NCBI GenBank assembly: GCA_033297205.1
Contig: MU859070.1
Coordinates: 272,955 to 336,954 of the forward strand
Source: Pseudoneurospora amorphoporcata
Lineage: Eukaryota; Ascomycota; Sordariomycetes; Sordariales; Sordariaceae
Length of the DNA: 64,000 bases
Direction of reading: 5' to 3'
A program made the translations under genes and the position numbers. The notes under the pieces were generated by a model. It saw only the letters and a program-made list of their open reading frames with translations. It was not told the origin of the DNA and ran no database searches. This document shows, piece by piece, positions 41,082 to 53,123 of this stretch (position 1 is the first letter of the stretch; every line of letters begins with the position of its first letter).

Positions 41082-43451
41082 TTTGATACTTGAGAAGAGC
41101 GAGTGACTGAAGGATGTCTCACGAGCCAGGTATGGCCGATTCGAGGTAATTGTGTATATATAAGCTGGTCGGTTCGCCGAAATCAAACAGGGGTGCCTCG
41201 TATTATCGTGGGCCAACCTTTGCTGACAGTTGCTGTTGGGTGTTGATGACAAGCGGGAACGAAAGATAGCTCGCTTTATGGCGTGAGGATGAATGGATAT
41301 AAACGAGAACAATGGGAACGGGTTTCCGGCAAGACTGCTGAAAAAGCTTTAAACCCTTTTTTGAAGGGATGATGCATACCGGCGAGGTGGCCGACGAGAT
41401 ATATAAAAGTACCACGCCCCCATGGCCCCGTGGGTGCTAGGATCCCGGCCCGGCCTCGGGGGGGAGAACATGGAAGAAAATTGAGGGCTGGTTTAGATGT
41501 GGACTTGCACGGTGGACCATTCCACATACATAATCCAGATAATCCAATTGATGAAGATCGCCCAGGAGCCCAGCATCTGCAGCGGATACCTTAGACTAGC
41601 ACTTGCTGCTCCCTGCTTGAATTCAGGCACCAATGTATCCAGCTGTATCCACGCTCCATCATTTTCCGGGAATGGAGTCGTGCACTTGAAGAGATAAGAT
41701 GTGGTGGGCGTTTTGGGGATCAGGGTGCTGCATGGGTGGAAGATGCATGTTGGTTCTCTCACAGCGGGCCGCACTACGGATTACAGTCGAATTTGGACAA
41801 CTGGCTCCGACCTGCTTTTTGAGGCGCAGACAGGATTTTCTCGTGAAGAATTCGTATGGATGACTGGCAAGCCGGCGGCGTCGGCTGTAGCCTATCTGTT
41901 GTGCTCGTCGAATGGTCCCCCAACGCTCTTCGTTTCTCGGGGGTCGTATTCCTGGTACCGATACGTACATGTATGTGTACACCGCATTCCACGTACTGAT
42001 GCCTCATACGGCAGAGACGGAGATGCGGCGCGGGATGTGCTGCTCAGCAATCTGTATCAATATGAACAGAGGAGATCGGCGCAAGGAGCGATGGAGGGGG
42101 AAAAATAAAAAAGAAAGAAAACACCGTTTTCATGCAACCGCATTCTAGCAGCATCAAGGGATCTCAAATGACTCGCAAAGTCTCCATATCTTTCGTGATC
42201 GGGCTCCCCGTCACTGTTCTGGCAGGTCCCTAATCTCCAGAACTCTGAAGAGGAGGGAAGGTCGGACAGGATCGTCAGTCCCCAGATGATGGCCCAGATA
42301 TTATTTGGAGGTGACGATGTGCAGAAGTCTGAGACATGAAACACGCTGGCTTGAGCCGCGAGCGGGGGTTTAAAATGGATTTGGAGATTCGGAGTGGCTT
42401 CCAGGGCACTCCCTCCGTCTGCACGCACTTTATCCCCGAGTATTTTGTCCCTCCTCATCCTTCCATTCAGTTGCTTTTGGCATCAACGTTCAGCACTGCA
42501 CCGCAAGGACAACACCATCGGCATTTGATACGAAAAGTTTATCGTGGACATGGATCCTGACTTCTTCAGACCAAAACAGAAAAGGGAAAACTCGAGAAGC
42601 CGTCTTTACCGATCATGCCGGGGGTCAACAAAGAACTCAGCTTCGGCCAACTCGCAACTTTCAACTTTGAAAGCGAGCCAAGCATTAATGCCAAGCGAAC
42701 AAAGGAAAAGCGAAATCACATCAACAAGAGGATGAAGCCCAGTCTCCAAGCGCAGGGCAGGGTTAGGGTTCAAGCTGCATCTTTTCGGGTGCTCCCGAGC
42801 CCCCAAAACTCGTGCCTTCTTGGCAGTTGGCACTTGGCCTTTGGCAGCGGAAGCACATGTCAGGAACTGTCAGCTCGCTTGAAGTGAGCTGAGCTGTGGA
42901 ACTCATCTCGCTCCAGCCACAGCCAAGCTCGAACCGCCGATCAGCAAAGAGGCTGAAGATACGACTAGGAATGGCCTTCAAGCCACAGGCAATGACGTTG
43001 ATGATTTACAGACCCTGGCATTCGACGAAGCTCCTCGAAAACCAGCAGCAACAGCAACAGCCCACCTGTCAGGCCCTGCGAGTCGGACCAAACACGTCAC
43101 ACCTGTCCCGCCGACCTACCCACTCAACGCTCTGCACTGCCCACAGCAACCTGAAGCTTGCAAGCGCACCCGACGGCCCAGGCCAAGCTCCAGATTGGCA
43201 GGAGACCTCATTTCTTCGCTGTGACCTGTCGCCGCGTTTTCTGTTCTTATTTCTTCCTGCCTCGTGAACCTGTCGTCCTTCTTCACACCTGAATCATTCT
43301 TCCTCCTCCAAGCTTCGGCATCATCGCCAACACCAAATCAACACCAATCCACAAGACCACTGTCGCGCAATCGATCGCGATACCATAATCACTTACCATA
43401 CCTAAACACTGATCTGAACACGAGGACGCGAGTCCCCTCACAACCGTCAAG
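41082..43451. other. divergent spacer between the secreted peptide and BAP31-like genes
   Basis: 2.4 kb with no supported gene. It holds the TATA box noted separately, and at 42759-42770 AGGGTTAGGGTT, a telomere-type pair, about 690 bp before the BAP31-like ATG. A pyrimidine-rich, CA-rich leader precedes that ATG. Confidence 0.45.
41153..41163 (-). promoter_or_regulatory. TATA box of the secreted peptide gene
   Basis: CTTATATATAC on the minus strand, about 75 bp upstream of the ATG at 41081, a spacing typical of strongly or inducibly expressed fungal genes. Confidence 0.6.
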
Positions 43452-44261
43452 ATGACGCTTTACTACAGTTTGGTATGTTTTCATCATGTCCTTCGAAGTC
43501 GTGGCTCGCGGCATGCCGCTAGAGAGGAATACAACACGGCGATGCTCAAATAGACAGAATTGGCTAACGCTTTCGCTTCGTAGGTCTTCATGCTCCTAGT
43601 AGCAGAGATGAGCATCTTCATGCTGCTCATCGTTCCTCTGCCCTTCGCCATTCGCAGGAAGCTATTCACCTTCATCTCCGAAAATCCAATCATAGCAAAG
43701 CTACAATACGGTTTAAAGATAACGTTCATATTCATTCTCATCCTGTTCATCGACAGCGTGAATAGGGTCTACCGCGTCCAGGTAGAGCTCGCCGCTGCCA
43801 CCGATGCCTCCAAGGGCGGCGCGTACGTACACCTGCTGTTCTCCTCCCCTCAAATGTAAACAATACTAACACAAAACAACAGTGCTGCCGTCATGGGCCA
43901 CGAGCGTCTCGAGGTTCAGGCTCGCAAGTTCTACTCCCAGCGCAACATGTACCTCTGCGGCTTCACTCTCTTCCTCTCCTTGATCCTCAACCGCACCTAC
44001 ATCATGATCCTCGAGGTCCTCCGTCTCGAGGAGAAGCTCAAGAAATTTGAGGGTACCGACAAGGACACCAAGCAGTCCGCGAAGCTCGCCATGGCCGGCG
44101 ACCCCGGTGAGATCTCCCGCCTCAAGCGCGAGGTCCAGCTCCGCGACCAGGACATCGAGACCCTCAAGAAGCAGTCTGCCTCTCTCCACCGCGAGTACGA
44201 CGAGCTTGCTGAGAAGTACGGCCGTACCCAACAGGATGGTGTCCCCAAGAAGATGAAGTAA
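43452..44261 (+). CDS. BAP31/Yet3-family ER membrane protein
   Basis: Homologue of B-cell receptor-associated protein 31 and yeast Yet1/Yet3, ER membrane proteins acting in export of membrane cargo. Exons: 43452-43472, 43584-43822, 43883-44261; 639 nt, 212 aa, matching the family's usual 200-245. Three transmembrane segments: residues about 3-27 (MTLYYSLVFMLLVAEMSIFM), 43-65 (LKITFIFILILFIDSV) and 102-124 (MYLCGFTLFLSLILNRTYIM). The motif ARKFYSQRNMYLCGFTLFLS is diagnostic. The C-terminal about 80 residues form a cytosolic coiled coil. The tail KKMK is a dilysine-like ER retrieval signal (KxK at the end), as in BAP31 proteins. Confidence 0.95.
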
Positions 44262-44773
44262 ATCAACACTTCTGACTTCGTCGAACGAAAACGAATACAC
44301 AAGTTCTTTTCGCAGCAATACAAAATACCACAAGCATCACGTCGAGACTTCCATGCCGACGTAGTGTGGACCTCGAAAGGAGAGATTATCAAAGAGGAAA
44401 GAGAGGTGAAGGACAGCGGCGATTACCGTCGCATTTACAGGAGTTGGGTGAATGATGATACAGTGGTGGAGAACCAACAGGGACGCTCGGTTGTTCGCGA
44501 TCGAGCAGGTTGTCAGTCTGGAAGGAGTTTCATAGCTTTTCAAGAATACCGTGAGAATGTATGTCGAAAACTGCTACTTTCATACCCCAGGTGTCGAATT
44601 GGTTTCGGTTAGGAGAATGAAAATGAACAAAACGTTTTCTTGATGAGTGTCGGCCCAGCGATTCCTTGCCCATTCCATTTTTAATTTGCATCAGCACAGA
44701 TCTATGTAGTCTACCTAGTGTTACACATATTCATTCCCCATAACCACAACACCGAACCACACATAAACACTCC
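44262..44773. other. convergent intergenic region
   Basis: Spacer between the 3' ends of the BAP31-like (+) and DUF1479 (-) genes. No gene seen. Confidence 0.5.
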
Positions 44774-46605
44774 TTATATCCTCCCGTAATCATACAAATC
44801 GGGAAACAGTGTCCCATTAGCCATAGCCAATACCTCCCTCTCCGCCTCCGTCCTTGCCTCCTCCTCATCCCACGGCAACAGTCCCATAGTCCTCAACCCA
44901 TCATCCCCGCCCGCATCATTCACATCCTGCACTCCCGCCCTCCCCATATGACTGCTCTCATCACCAGTGCCCTTTCCACATACACTCCCACATACACTAC
45001 CAGTATAACTACCACTATCATTTTGTAAATGAGAAAACAGACCAAGTCCGTTCCCCGCGCTCCCCACCCCGCTGTACCCGTACCCATAAGTGCCATAGTT
45101 CTTGTGCCCGTGGTGGAAAAGCGCTTGCCCGCCTCCGCCGAAGTCGGGGCCAGGCTTGCCTAGCAGAAAAGCCTTGCGCTGGCGGGAGAGGTAGAGCGCG
45201 TTGGTTTGGGTTAGGGGGCAGCAGGGGAGGTAGAGGGACATTGTTTGCGCTGTTCTTGTTGTGTTTATTGTGGTACTCTGATGTTGGTTTCGTGGGGGAT
45301 TTTGGTACTGGTTCTGGTGCCGTCTCCGCCTCTCCCAAGGCCCATCCACAACATGGATCAAATCCGGATGCCAAAGCACGTAATCACCTGGCTCCAACCT
45401 AGGGATGGTCACCAGACTGCGGTCCAGCTGGAGGTGCGGGTGCAGAGTCGGGTTGATGTCTTGGGCGTAGCTGGGGAGGGCGCCGTGGAGAATGGAGTTG
45501 TGGGGGTGGTCGAAGAGCCAGGGTGATGGGTCTTCTTCACCTTCGCCTTCACCAGCAATGGGGAAGGAGGAGGAGGAATTGAGGTTTGAGGATGAAGAGC
45601 CTGGGGATGCGGAGCGCGAGGGAGAGAAGAATGGTCGTAGGAGAAAGTAAGCTGTGGCTAGCTGGGGCATGGGACAAACTTGGAGCGAGTCTAAATCTGA
45701 GTCTGAGTTCGAGTCGGAGGGAATGGGGCTCATGGCTAGAAGTCCTTGGAACATGCGGAAGATGGAACAGGAACCGGCACCTTGGTAGAGGTCGCTTGTT
45801 GCTTGGACGCGGGAGGAGCTCTGGGTAGTAGGGAAGAAGGATGTTAGCACAAGTTCGAAGTGTCTTTGGGGAACAAGGTGAGAGAGGTAGGTTGGTTGAG
45901 ACATACCTCCCAAGGATTAAAATCCTCCCATCGCCCATTGAAGATATCCTTGTACGTCCCTGCCCGGCCATACCCATCTGGTTCCCATCTTTCAACACTG
46001 CCGTTGTCGACATGGGCGCTAGGGCTGGTTCTGCTTTCATTGTCACCGCCGCCGCACGTCGTTGCTGTGGTAGTAGTTCGTATCCGCACACGATCGGTGT
46101 ACGTGATGGGAAAGTTCGTGCTGACTTTGGCGTTGGGGTCTTTCGACTCCCATATCCCCATTGCGAACTTCTGCGCGGCTATGACGTTGGGGTGCGCTCT
46201 AGCTTTGATCTGGGCTGGACTCCAGTAGAGTTCGTAAAGCTGGGGGTCTTTTGTTGGCACTGCTCGCGTGCCTGGATTCTGGCTGAGGTATTCGCTTGCT
46301 TCTTGTCTCCAGCTGGCTGCTGTCTCCTTGGGTATAACATTTCGAATGATAGCCACTCCTGATCTTCGTAGTTGGTTTTGGAAGGCCTGGGACTGTTGGG
46401 GGTGGTTTGTGAGGTTGGCAAAGTCGATCGTTGGAACCACGTTTGACCCCATGGAGGAGATGTGGTCAACCTCTTCTTCCAGCCTCTGGAGTAGCCTTTG
46501 CCATGATGATGTAAGTGCTGCTTCGTTGCCTGAAGCTAGTCTTTCTTTTAGGAGTGTGAATCGCGGAGAAAGAGGAACGGGATCGGGGCACGAAAATGAC
46601 TGCAT
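44774..46605 (-). CDS. DUF1479 family protein (cupin/2OG-oxygenase-like fold)
   Basis: DUF1479 (YbiU-like) protein, a family with a 2-oxoglutarate/Fe(II) oxygenase-like jelly roll and unproven reaction. Exons: 46605-45907 and 45820-44774; 1746 nt, 581 aa, longer than bacterial members (about 420). Family landmarks: FANLTNHPQQSQAFQNQLRR, SGVAIIRNVIPKETAASWR, QLYELYWSPAQIKARAHP, AHVDNGSVERWEPDGYG (HxD pair) and AGTYKDIFNGRWEDFNPW. The second exon gives GAGSCSIFRMFQGLLAM and RLEPGDYVLWHPDLIHVVD with the distal His. Extra length comes from low-complexity inserts (Ser/Asn-rich after SRSASPG, Gly-rich GYGYSGVGSAG), common in fungal copies. I start at the ATG at 46605; the open frame upstream has no good ATG. 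Confidence 0.88.
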
Positions 46606-47352
46606 TTCACCCTCTTTCTCCCAGTAGACCTGGGCTACTGTGTTGGCAGTGATAGGATATGATTGAAAAGAAATCGCCACGATGAAAAAGAGTAGAAATT
46701 CTACACCGGTAGGTATATAGAGACATGAGACAATACCGGTAAAGGTATCCTCGAAGAAGTCGGAAATCATATCCGCCTTTTGACCGCACGTTGTACTCCA
46801 TGTACTTGTCTGCCCACAAGGCCGCCTGTCTTGTTTCCATCGTGTACTCATGGAGGAGATACATGTGGCCGACAAGCAGTATCTTTGGTCGAAGCAAGAA
46901 TGTAATGTTATCAGAAACCTTATCCACATCCGGTCGCTTCACGAGCCGACTTGGAGCAGGGGACCACAGCAGGGACCCATCCGCAGCTACGGGCCGTGAA
47001 CGCTGAACACTCTCATTTCGTGGGACGTGACTAGCGTTTACCAATAGGGGAATTTCGAACATCGAACCCACCTTCAATGGTGTTTCAATTTGGCATCCAA
47101 AGTTTGGTTCGGGTATCTTGGTGTCAACACCTCGTCTTTAAACGGATATCTAGTCGCAGTACACATAAAGGCAGGGCTGAAAGAGGAACAGCTTCCCTGC
47201 ACCCACACAACGTCGAGCTCATTGCAAGATTTACTGCTGACCGTTCCGAGATCCGTGGTAGTGCGGTTAGACTGGTGCTAAAGCCGGCCTAGCCTTCAAG
47301 TCCCTGCGCTATCCATGCCCCAGAGACCCCTTTTGGTGCCTCACATTCTCAA
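46606..47352. other. upstream region of the DUF1479 gene
   Basis: 750 bp with the minus-strand promoter/leader of the DUF1479 gene and the 3' flank of the next gene. The frame upstream of 46605 is open to 46929 but lacks coding character. Confidence 0.45.
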
Positions 47353-48465
47353 CTAGGAGCGTTTTGTGCGTTTCGAACGTCTCACGGATTGCTCAGGCTC
47401 TTTGGTGCCATCATCCGTGACCTTCCTCTTGATCTTGGGGGGCGTCACCTTGGCAACGCTGCTGACCGACGGCTCAGGATCAAGGGTAGCACTTGCGGCT
47501 GCTACATCCCCACTTTCTTGCCGCATAAGAACGAAAGCTACACGCTCAATGTCAATGGCTTTGATTCCAAGCCGTTGAGATAACACTCGAGATTTCTCGC
47601 ACAAGGAGTTGTATTCCTGGACGTTATACTTGAGGGGCACCTTTTTACCCTCTCCGCAGAGCCAGTAGAAGGCCTCATCGGCGAAAAAGATAACATGATC
47701 TGGATCATGCACCGCCAGGAGCAATGACGCAGTAGCCGGGCCGATACCTTTTAGCTTGGTCAGGATGCCTAGGGCTCCGGATATGTCTGACTTGTCCTGA
47801 TACTGCTTGATGGCATCTTGTACGGTTGTCTGAACCGATTTGGGGTCATTGGACGACACGAGTTTCATCAGAGTTGGGCGGAACTTGCCATGACGACTAG
47901 AACCAAGTCAACGGCTTGCAAAGTGACATTGGATGACAGAAGGAAGGTAAGTGTTTCTTTCGGTAACCTCGCTCATCAGCGCTCTAGTGGGGGTATCTGA
48001 AGCGAGCTCAATGAGATGGTGTTCTCAAGCCACTAAAAACGGCTGCGGCTCCCCTTCTACCGACAGCTTGCAGGAAGACGGTAGATGTTGCCCTTAGAGT
48101 TTCAGGGATGTCTGGATGGGTGGCAGGGAGAAGAAGTTGAAAGGGGACATACAGCTTCCATTCGACCAAAGTCTTGACCTCATCGACCCCCATGGATGTG
48201 GTGCCTGCCTTTTCGGGACCAAAGGCTCTGACTGCTTCGTCATAGCGGTACTCATCTAACTCTGCCAGTGTCTTTTGACCTGGTTTGGCTATTTCAAGGG
48301 GATCAGATAGGGGACCATAGCCAGGGGGTTGAAGGTTTTGAGCGAAGCCACCATACCTCCTTTGTCCTGCGAGATGGCGTGGATGCAGGCGGGATATCTT
48401 CCGAGCACTTCATTGAAGGCACTGAGGGAGATTTTGGCTGCAGAGAGGGGAGTTGGTTTGGCCAT
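47353..48465 (-). CDS. conserved fungal protein with helix-hairpin-helix-like motif
   Basis: Function not recognised. Exons: 48465-48357, 48288-48153, 47896-47353; 789 nt, 262 aa, in frame. The N-terminal half has LSAFNEVLGRYPACIHAISQ, LAELDEYRYDEAVRAFG and VDEVKTLVEWKLRHGKFRP. The last reads across the second intron and resembles the family opening. The middle carries ILTKLKGIGPATASLLLAVH, a textbook GIGPxTA helix-hairpin-helix as in DNA-repair glycosylases, followed by VIFFADEAFYWLCGEG. The catalytic Lys/Asp layout of HhH-GPD glycosylases is not obvious. The C-terminal about 60 residues are basic and disordered, ending VRRSKRTKRS, a probable nuclear localisation signal. A nuclear, DNA-linked role is an inference. 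Confidence 0.82.
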
Positions 48466-49874
48466 TGCGGCTCTTCGTCGTTGTTGCGGGCCAAGCTGTA
48501 ATGCCGCGAAAGGAGGGTCACAGTGACTTGCAAGTGACACTGCAGCACTCAGCCGTCCTTGTGAAAAGTGGACAGGCAGTTCGAATTCCGTGATGTTTGG
48601 CGGTCGATCAGGAGCGGATCAAGGGTCTGGTTCTGGAAAGGCCGTCTCAGCGAGGTCCCATTGCGCATGTTCGGCGGTCCACGTTTGCGACATGGTGAGT
48701 CTGGGTCGATGCGACGGCATGGAAATCGGGAGCCCGTCCCGTGAATACGAAGACGGCGAGCATTCTGCGCAGACGAGAGCAAGCGAGCCTTTGGGCGGCT
48801 TTTCAAGAGGCCGTCGGTCCCGTCTCTGATGACGACCAGACCGGCCGGACCCTGTGAAGAGGAAGCCTCGGTGGACGGGGTTGGCTGGATCTTCTTCTTG
48901 ACAGAGCCGGCGAACCGAGAGGTGTTGATGCCAAGTAGGAATTGAGTGCAACCTTGTGCCCAAAACCCTTCCCTGGTTTCAGTGAGTTCTGTGAAGTCAC
49001 TTACAGAAATTGACGGCTGGTCCCGTCGGAGGCGTCGGGCAGATATCGATCAAAGCATGCAGCGGGAGGCGGCCCTGAAAGTAATGTGCAATCTCGGATG
49101 ACTGAAAGCTGCGTAGAGGATTGGACATGGAGATGGGATGTTGAGGTTGAATAGAGGACGTTGGCTCCCGTCTACCTAGATAAAGTACATAAATAAACAT
49201 CTGCAGTTGTTCAAGGGAGCATCATCCGTCAACGCTGCCGCCAAGACTTTCACTTTGACGGGCTCTTGCTGCCTCTACTGCAGACGCATCACTTCCCTGC
49301 TGTCTTTCCTTTCAGGTTACCAGAAGCGAAGAGAATGGACGGGAAGGAGCAACTCAATGTCCATTTGAATAGGTAGGTACTTATCTAGAGGATATTACCT
49401 AACAGGCACTTGGAGTTCGCTGTAACCAGACACAGAACAACGGGTATAGATAGGACGTGATAGTGAGCTCGGCTGTTTAAGACCAGCGGCGATCTCTTCA
49501 GAAGATCGAACTGTCTGGCCCTTGGTCAGTGCGCTGCTTCTACCCGCCTGCTATGTCGGCGCTTGTGACAGTGGGTAATGTCTTGTCACATACCTTACGT
49601 ATCTGAAAGAGGCAGGCGATGGGATGGCGAAAGTTTCGAAATCAACTGAAAGACATCTTACGAGGAGGCCGAAAGTGTAATTTTCTCGCGCCACTGATGG
49701 GACGAGGCCCATGATAAATTCGGACGACGTTCTGGCCTGGGAATATTTGCTAACCTCTGCTGCTGACCGTTCTCCGTTGGTTGCACTTTCCTCTCCGCCA
49801 ATTTTTCTCGCTCTGCACCTCGCTCTACCACCTCATCTTCAATTTTCCCAACGAACCAACAGACCACAGATAAT
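48466..49874. promoter_or_regulatory. divergent promoter region
   Basis: 1.4 kb between opposed ATGs (HhH-like gene and small zinc-binding gene). No coding-like ORF or RNA gene seen. The last about 100 bp before 49875 is pyrimidine-rich and probably the transcription start zone. Confidence 0.45.
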
Positions 49875-50438
49875 ATGGGTGGCGGTAACGTACGTTACAT
49901 AGATACCTTGTTTACTTCCGAAACTTCACGATCGACGATGATCACCATCTTGCTGGACAACGTCTACTAACACAGTGTTTCCTCATCAATTAGGGAGCCA
50001 AGGCTGCGCAGAAGCGCGAGCGCAATGCGAAGAACGCTGCTTCTGGTCCCAAGTCTCAGCTTAAGACTGTACGTCGTATCCCCTTCTCTACGAACGAGAT
50101 AATCCTTCGTCGAGCCCAAAAGCGGATGTTTAGTGTACTAACACAGATTCTTCTCTAGAACGCTGCTGCCATGAACATCATTTGCCAAACCTGCAGGGCC
50201 ACTTTCCTGTCGACCTCGCGCGCTAAGGCGTAAGCAACCTCCCCCCTCCCCGAATTTACCCTCGACCTCGTCGTCCCATTTTCCGCCCAGTCACGATTCG
50301 AGATGCCTAGCGATTCTCTCTACTGTATACCCAAACTGACCTCGACCCTTCTGCAGTCTCGATGAGCATGCTCAGAACAAGCACAGCAAGACGCTGGCGG
50401 ACTGCTTCCCCGGCTTCGTTGAGCAGCCCAAGAAATAA
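49875..50438 (+). CDS. small zinc-binding 4F5/At2g23090-like protein
   Basis: 80-aa protein from four exons: 49875-49889, 49994-50068, 50159-50229, 50357-50438 (243 nt, in frame). The N-terminus MGGGNGAKAAQKRERNAK is the basic 4F5-family start. The C-terminal half is a C2H2-like zinc finger: CQTC, twelve-residue spacing including ATFLSTSRAKA, then LDEHAQNKH, as in the At2g23090-like (zf-met2) family. It ends FPGFVEQPKK. Very widespread in eukaryotes; role unknown, nuclear or nucleic-acid-binding by inference. The gene is too fragmented to show as a single ORF. Four exons for 80 codons is typical of highly expressed small fungal genes. Confidence 0.93.
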
Positions 50439-50882
50439 ATGCGCATTATTCGAGTCGAGTTCCACCGAACGAACGATCCGTGACGATCCGATATCGATAT
50501 CTGGGGAATTTGGCATCAAGATAATGGGGCAGCAAAAAGACAAAAAGAGAGTGCTGGACGGGAAATAAAGAAAAACGAACGTCATAGGCATCCAGACGGG
50601 AGTGATTTACAACACAAATGGCGATGCATCAAAGCGGGTGGGTGGGATAAGGCGTATCATCATCGAATTTGACATTAATAAAAGAAGAGGAAACATATTT
50701 CTGATCCGATCCGACAGGCTCCTGAGAGATCAATCATGACACGCAACGCAGCTGGACTATCTGCATCGATTCTTTGCGCCTTCTTTTTGCCCGGCAGACG
50801 GTAAAAACGCTGGATATAACCGCCTGCCTTTCACTTCCCCCGCATCCTCCATTGCCAACACTGGAAACCAGAAATTCTTTCA
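50439..50882. other. convergent intergenic region
   Basis: Short spacer between the zinc-binding gene (+) and the oxygenase (-), mostly 3' UTR. Nothing else seen. Confidence 0.5.
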
Positions 50883-52213
50883 CTAATGCGCCTCAACAGC
50901 TTTCCCCTCCGGCGACACAACAGCCGCGTTTACCGGAGGACTCGCCGCCGCGGCCCTAGCCTGCTCCTCCCTAATACTCCTCAAAATCTCCGGATACCAT
51001 CTCTCCCCGACATCCGGATGACTCTTGACGCGATTCCTCAGCGTCGCCTCGCCCAACGTGCTAGCCACGCATCCCTTGCGGAACGTAAACTCAACATCAT
51101 CCAGCTTTTGGCCCCCATTCGCCTCCAGCACCTTTCTGCGCTGCTCCTTGACGTGCTCCGGCACCTGGCCCACGCCGACTTTTTCCAAATCGTCAAAGGT
51201 AGTGTCCCCCCTGACACCCTGGAAGAAGGGGATGGAGAAGCGGGCGCCTTGTCCTGCGGCGGGGGAGAGAACGCGGTGCGTGGTGCTTACGCAGACGCCT
51301 TGTGTGAGGGCTTCGAGACCTTGTCCGATGGCGACGACCAAGGTGCCCGGGATGGGAGGGCAGTCGATCCATTCGCCGCGCATGTTTTGGACTTGCAGGC
51401 CGCGGTGGCGGGAGGCTTGGAGGAGGTAGCTCGATAGCACTTTGAGAGGAAACAAGGGGTTAGTTTTGCTCTGTTTGGTAAGAAGAAATGGGAAAAGGGG
51501 AAGACATACTACTATCCTTATGCGGCCCCACGCCCTGGTTGCCTTCCTTTCCCTCTTTACCCAATATGCCTACATCCGGGTACTTGACAATCTTCAGCTT
51601 GTGCTGCTGGTCCTTGTCAAAGTACTTGTTGAACGCATCGGCGGGCAGCTCGATCGCCTCGGCGATTAAACTGGTGAAATAGATGGAGATCTCGCCCATC
51701 TTCTTCATGTAGTCAGTGAACGTCTGGCGGAAGGATGGGAGCACCTCCGATGATGGCCACTGGTTGGGCGCGAGCAGGTTGTAGTGCAACGGCGCGCCGC
51801 CCTCGGGTAGGGGGTGCTCGGTGGACAGGTCGATTTGCTCGCGGTGGTCGATGGCGCCGGCGGTGATCTCGGCGGAGAGACGGGAGTAGCCGAGGAAGGA
51901 GGGCGCGTTTTTCATTTCGATTTTGAGTCTGTTGGTTTACCCAGGGCGTTTAGTTACCCGGGTTCATGACTGCTGTATGTATGGGGAACTGTGAAGTAAT
52001 GGTAAACACCTACTTTTCCTCTTCTGGTATGTCAAAGAAGCCCTTTCCTTCCCGAATGACCTGGTCAAACACCTCCTGTGCAATGCCGACATTTTTGAGA
52101 TATAAGAAGCCCACTTCCATAAGAGCGTGCCGAAGGTCTGCGAGGAAAGCCGGCTTGGTGGCCGGATTCTTGGCTAGAGACAGATCTAGGATGGGGATGG
52201 ATGTGAAAGACAT
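50883..52213 (-). CDS. 2-oxoglutarate/Fe(II)-dependent oxygenase (isopenicillin N synthase-like)
   Basis: Oxygenase of the isopenicillin N synthase/2OG-Fe(II) group. Exons: 52213-52014, 51928-51510, 51439-50883; 1176 nt, 391 aa. The N-terminal non-heme dioxygenase part includes IPILDLSLAKNPATK, MEVGFLYLKNVGIAQEVFDQ and FFDIPEEEK. The 2OG core follows: LKIVKYPDVG, VGPHKDSSMLSSYLLQ (iron His and Asp, with the Met codon split by the second intron), GLQVQNMRGEWIDCPPIPGT, VSTTHRVLSP (second iron His), and GARFSIPFFQ (the Arg-x-Ser that holds 2-oxoglutarate). All ligands are present, so it is probably active. There is no neighbouring biosynthetic cluster, so its substrate cannot be guessed. Confidence 0.92.
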
Positions 52214-53123
52214 TGTGAGAAGCGCTTATGAGTTGCTCAAGGTTGAAGATGTCAAGATCACAAGCAGACCCGGATCATCGAATCGTCCCAAGGCCCAAGT
52301 GTCGCGAGACAGGTGGTGATAGTCAAAGCGGCTGAAAGAGATCGTCGGATGTCCTTCCCCTCACAAAGGTGGGATGAGATGCAGTCGAAGTTCCGAGGTC
52401 TGGGAAAGACAAGAACGCTTTTGGTGGATGGATTGTTGCAGAGTTATTGCAAAAGTATGAAATTGATAAAGTTACAGTTCCCAACAACACAAAACATCTA
52501 GCTCTTTATATTACCACAGAGCAATTGCAGTGTACAGGTTCCAGTTCTGAGCTACATGACCTGATATCCCAAGGTTCCCAATGCTATTATCGGAGTCTAA
52601 AAATGGCCTAATCGGTCGCCATCGGAGCGTGCCGTAAATGCCCCACAGCAACGGCCCAGACTAATGCGGGGCGGCTGCCCCCAGGATAAGGGTCCCCGCC
52701 TTTCAGGGATTCCGGCCTTCCTTATCCTCATCGTCGTCATCGTCACCGTCCATGTCGACATGTTGAGGACGAAAAACCCTTTTCCTTGCTGCCATTCGGG
52801 TGATGGGGCGGCTCGGCACTGTTTTTAATGTGGCTGCCAGCATTCTGGCCCCCTCCCTTATTTGGTCATATCCAGCGCCGCGAAGGTCAGACTCCACGAC
52901 CTTATGACTCCTGGTGTCCCCAGCCTTGAGCTTTCAAAGGCACGATGAGCGGGTGCGCAGGGGAGTCGATGAATGATATTGTCCATCGAAACATGCAGAC
53001 CCTGCGAGCTTTCGATTTCGCCTCCTTTGCGCAACTGGGCCAGCTTGTGCGGCCTTCTCATATCATCACACGCAAAGCGGGCCGACTCGAGTTGCGAGAT
53101 CTCGTGATTGATGCGTCCCGAGT
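52214..53123. other. upstream region of the oxygenase
   Basis: 900 bp holding the oxygenase promoter (minus strand) and the 3' flank of the Utp17 gene. No supported ORF. Confidence 0.45.
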
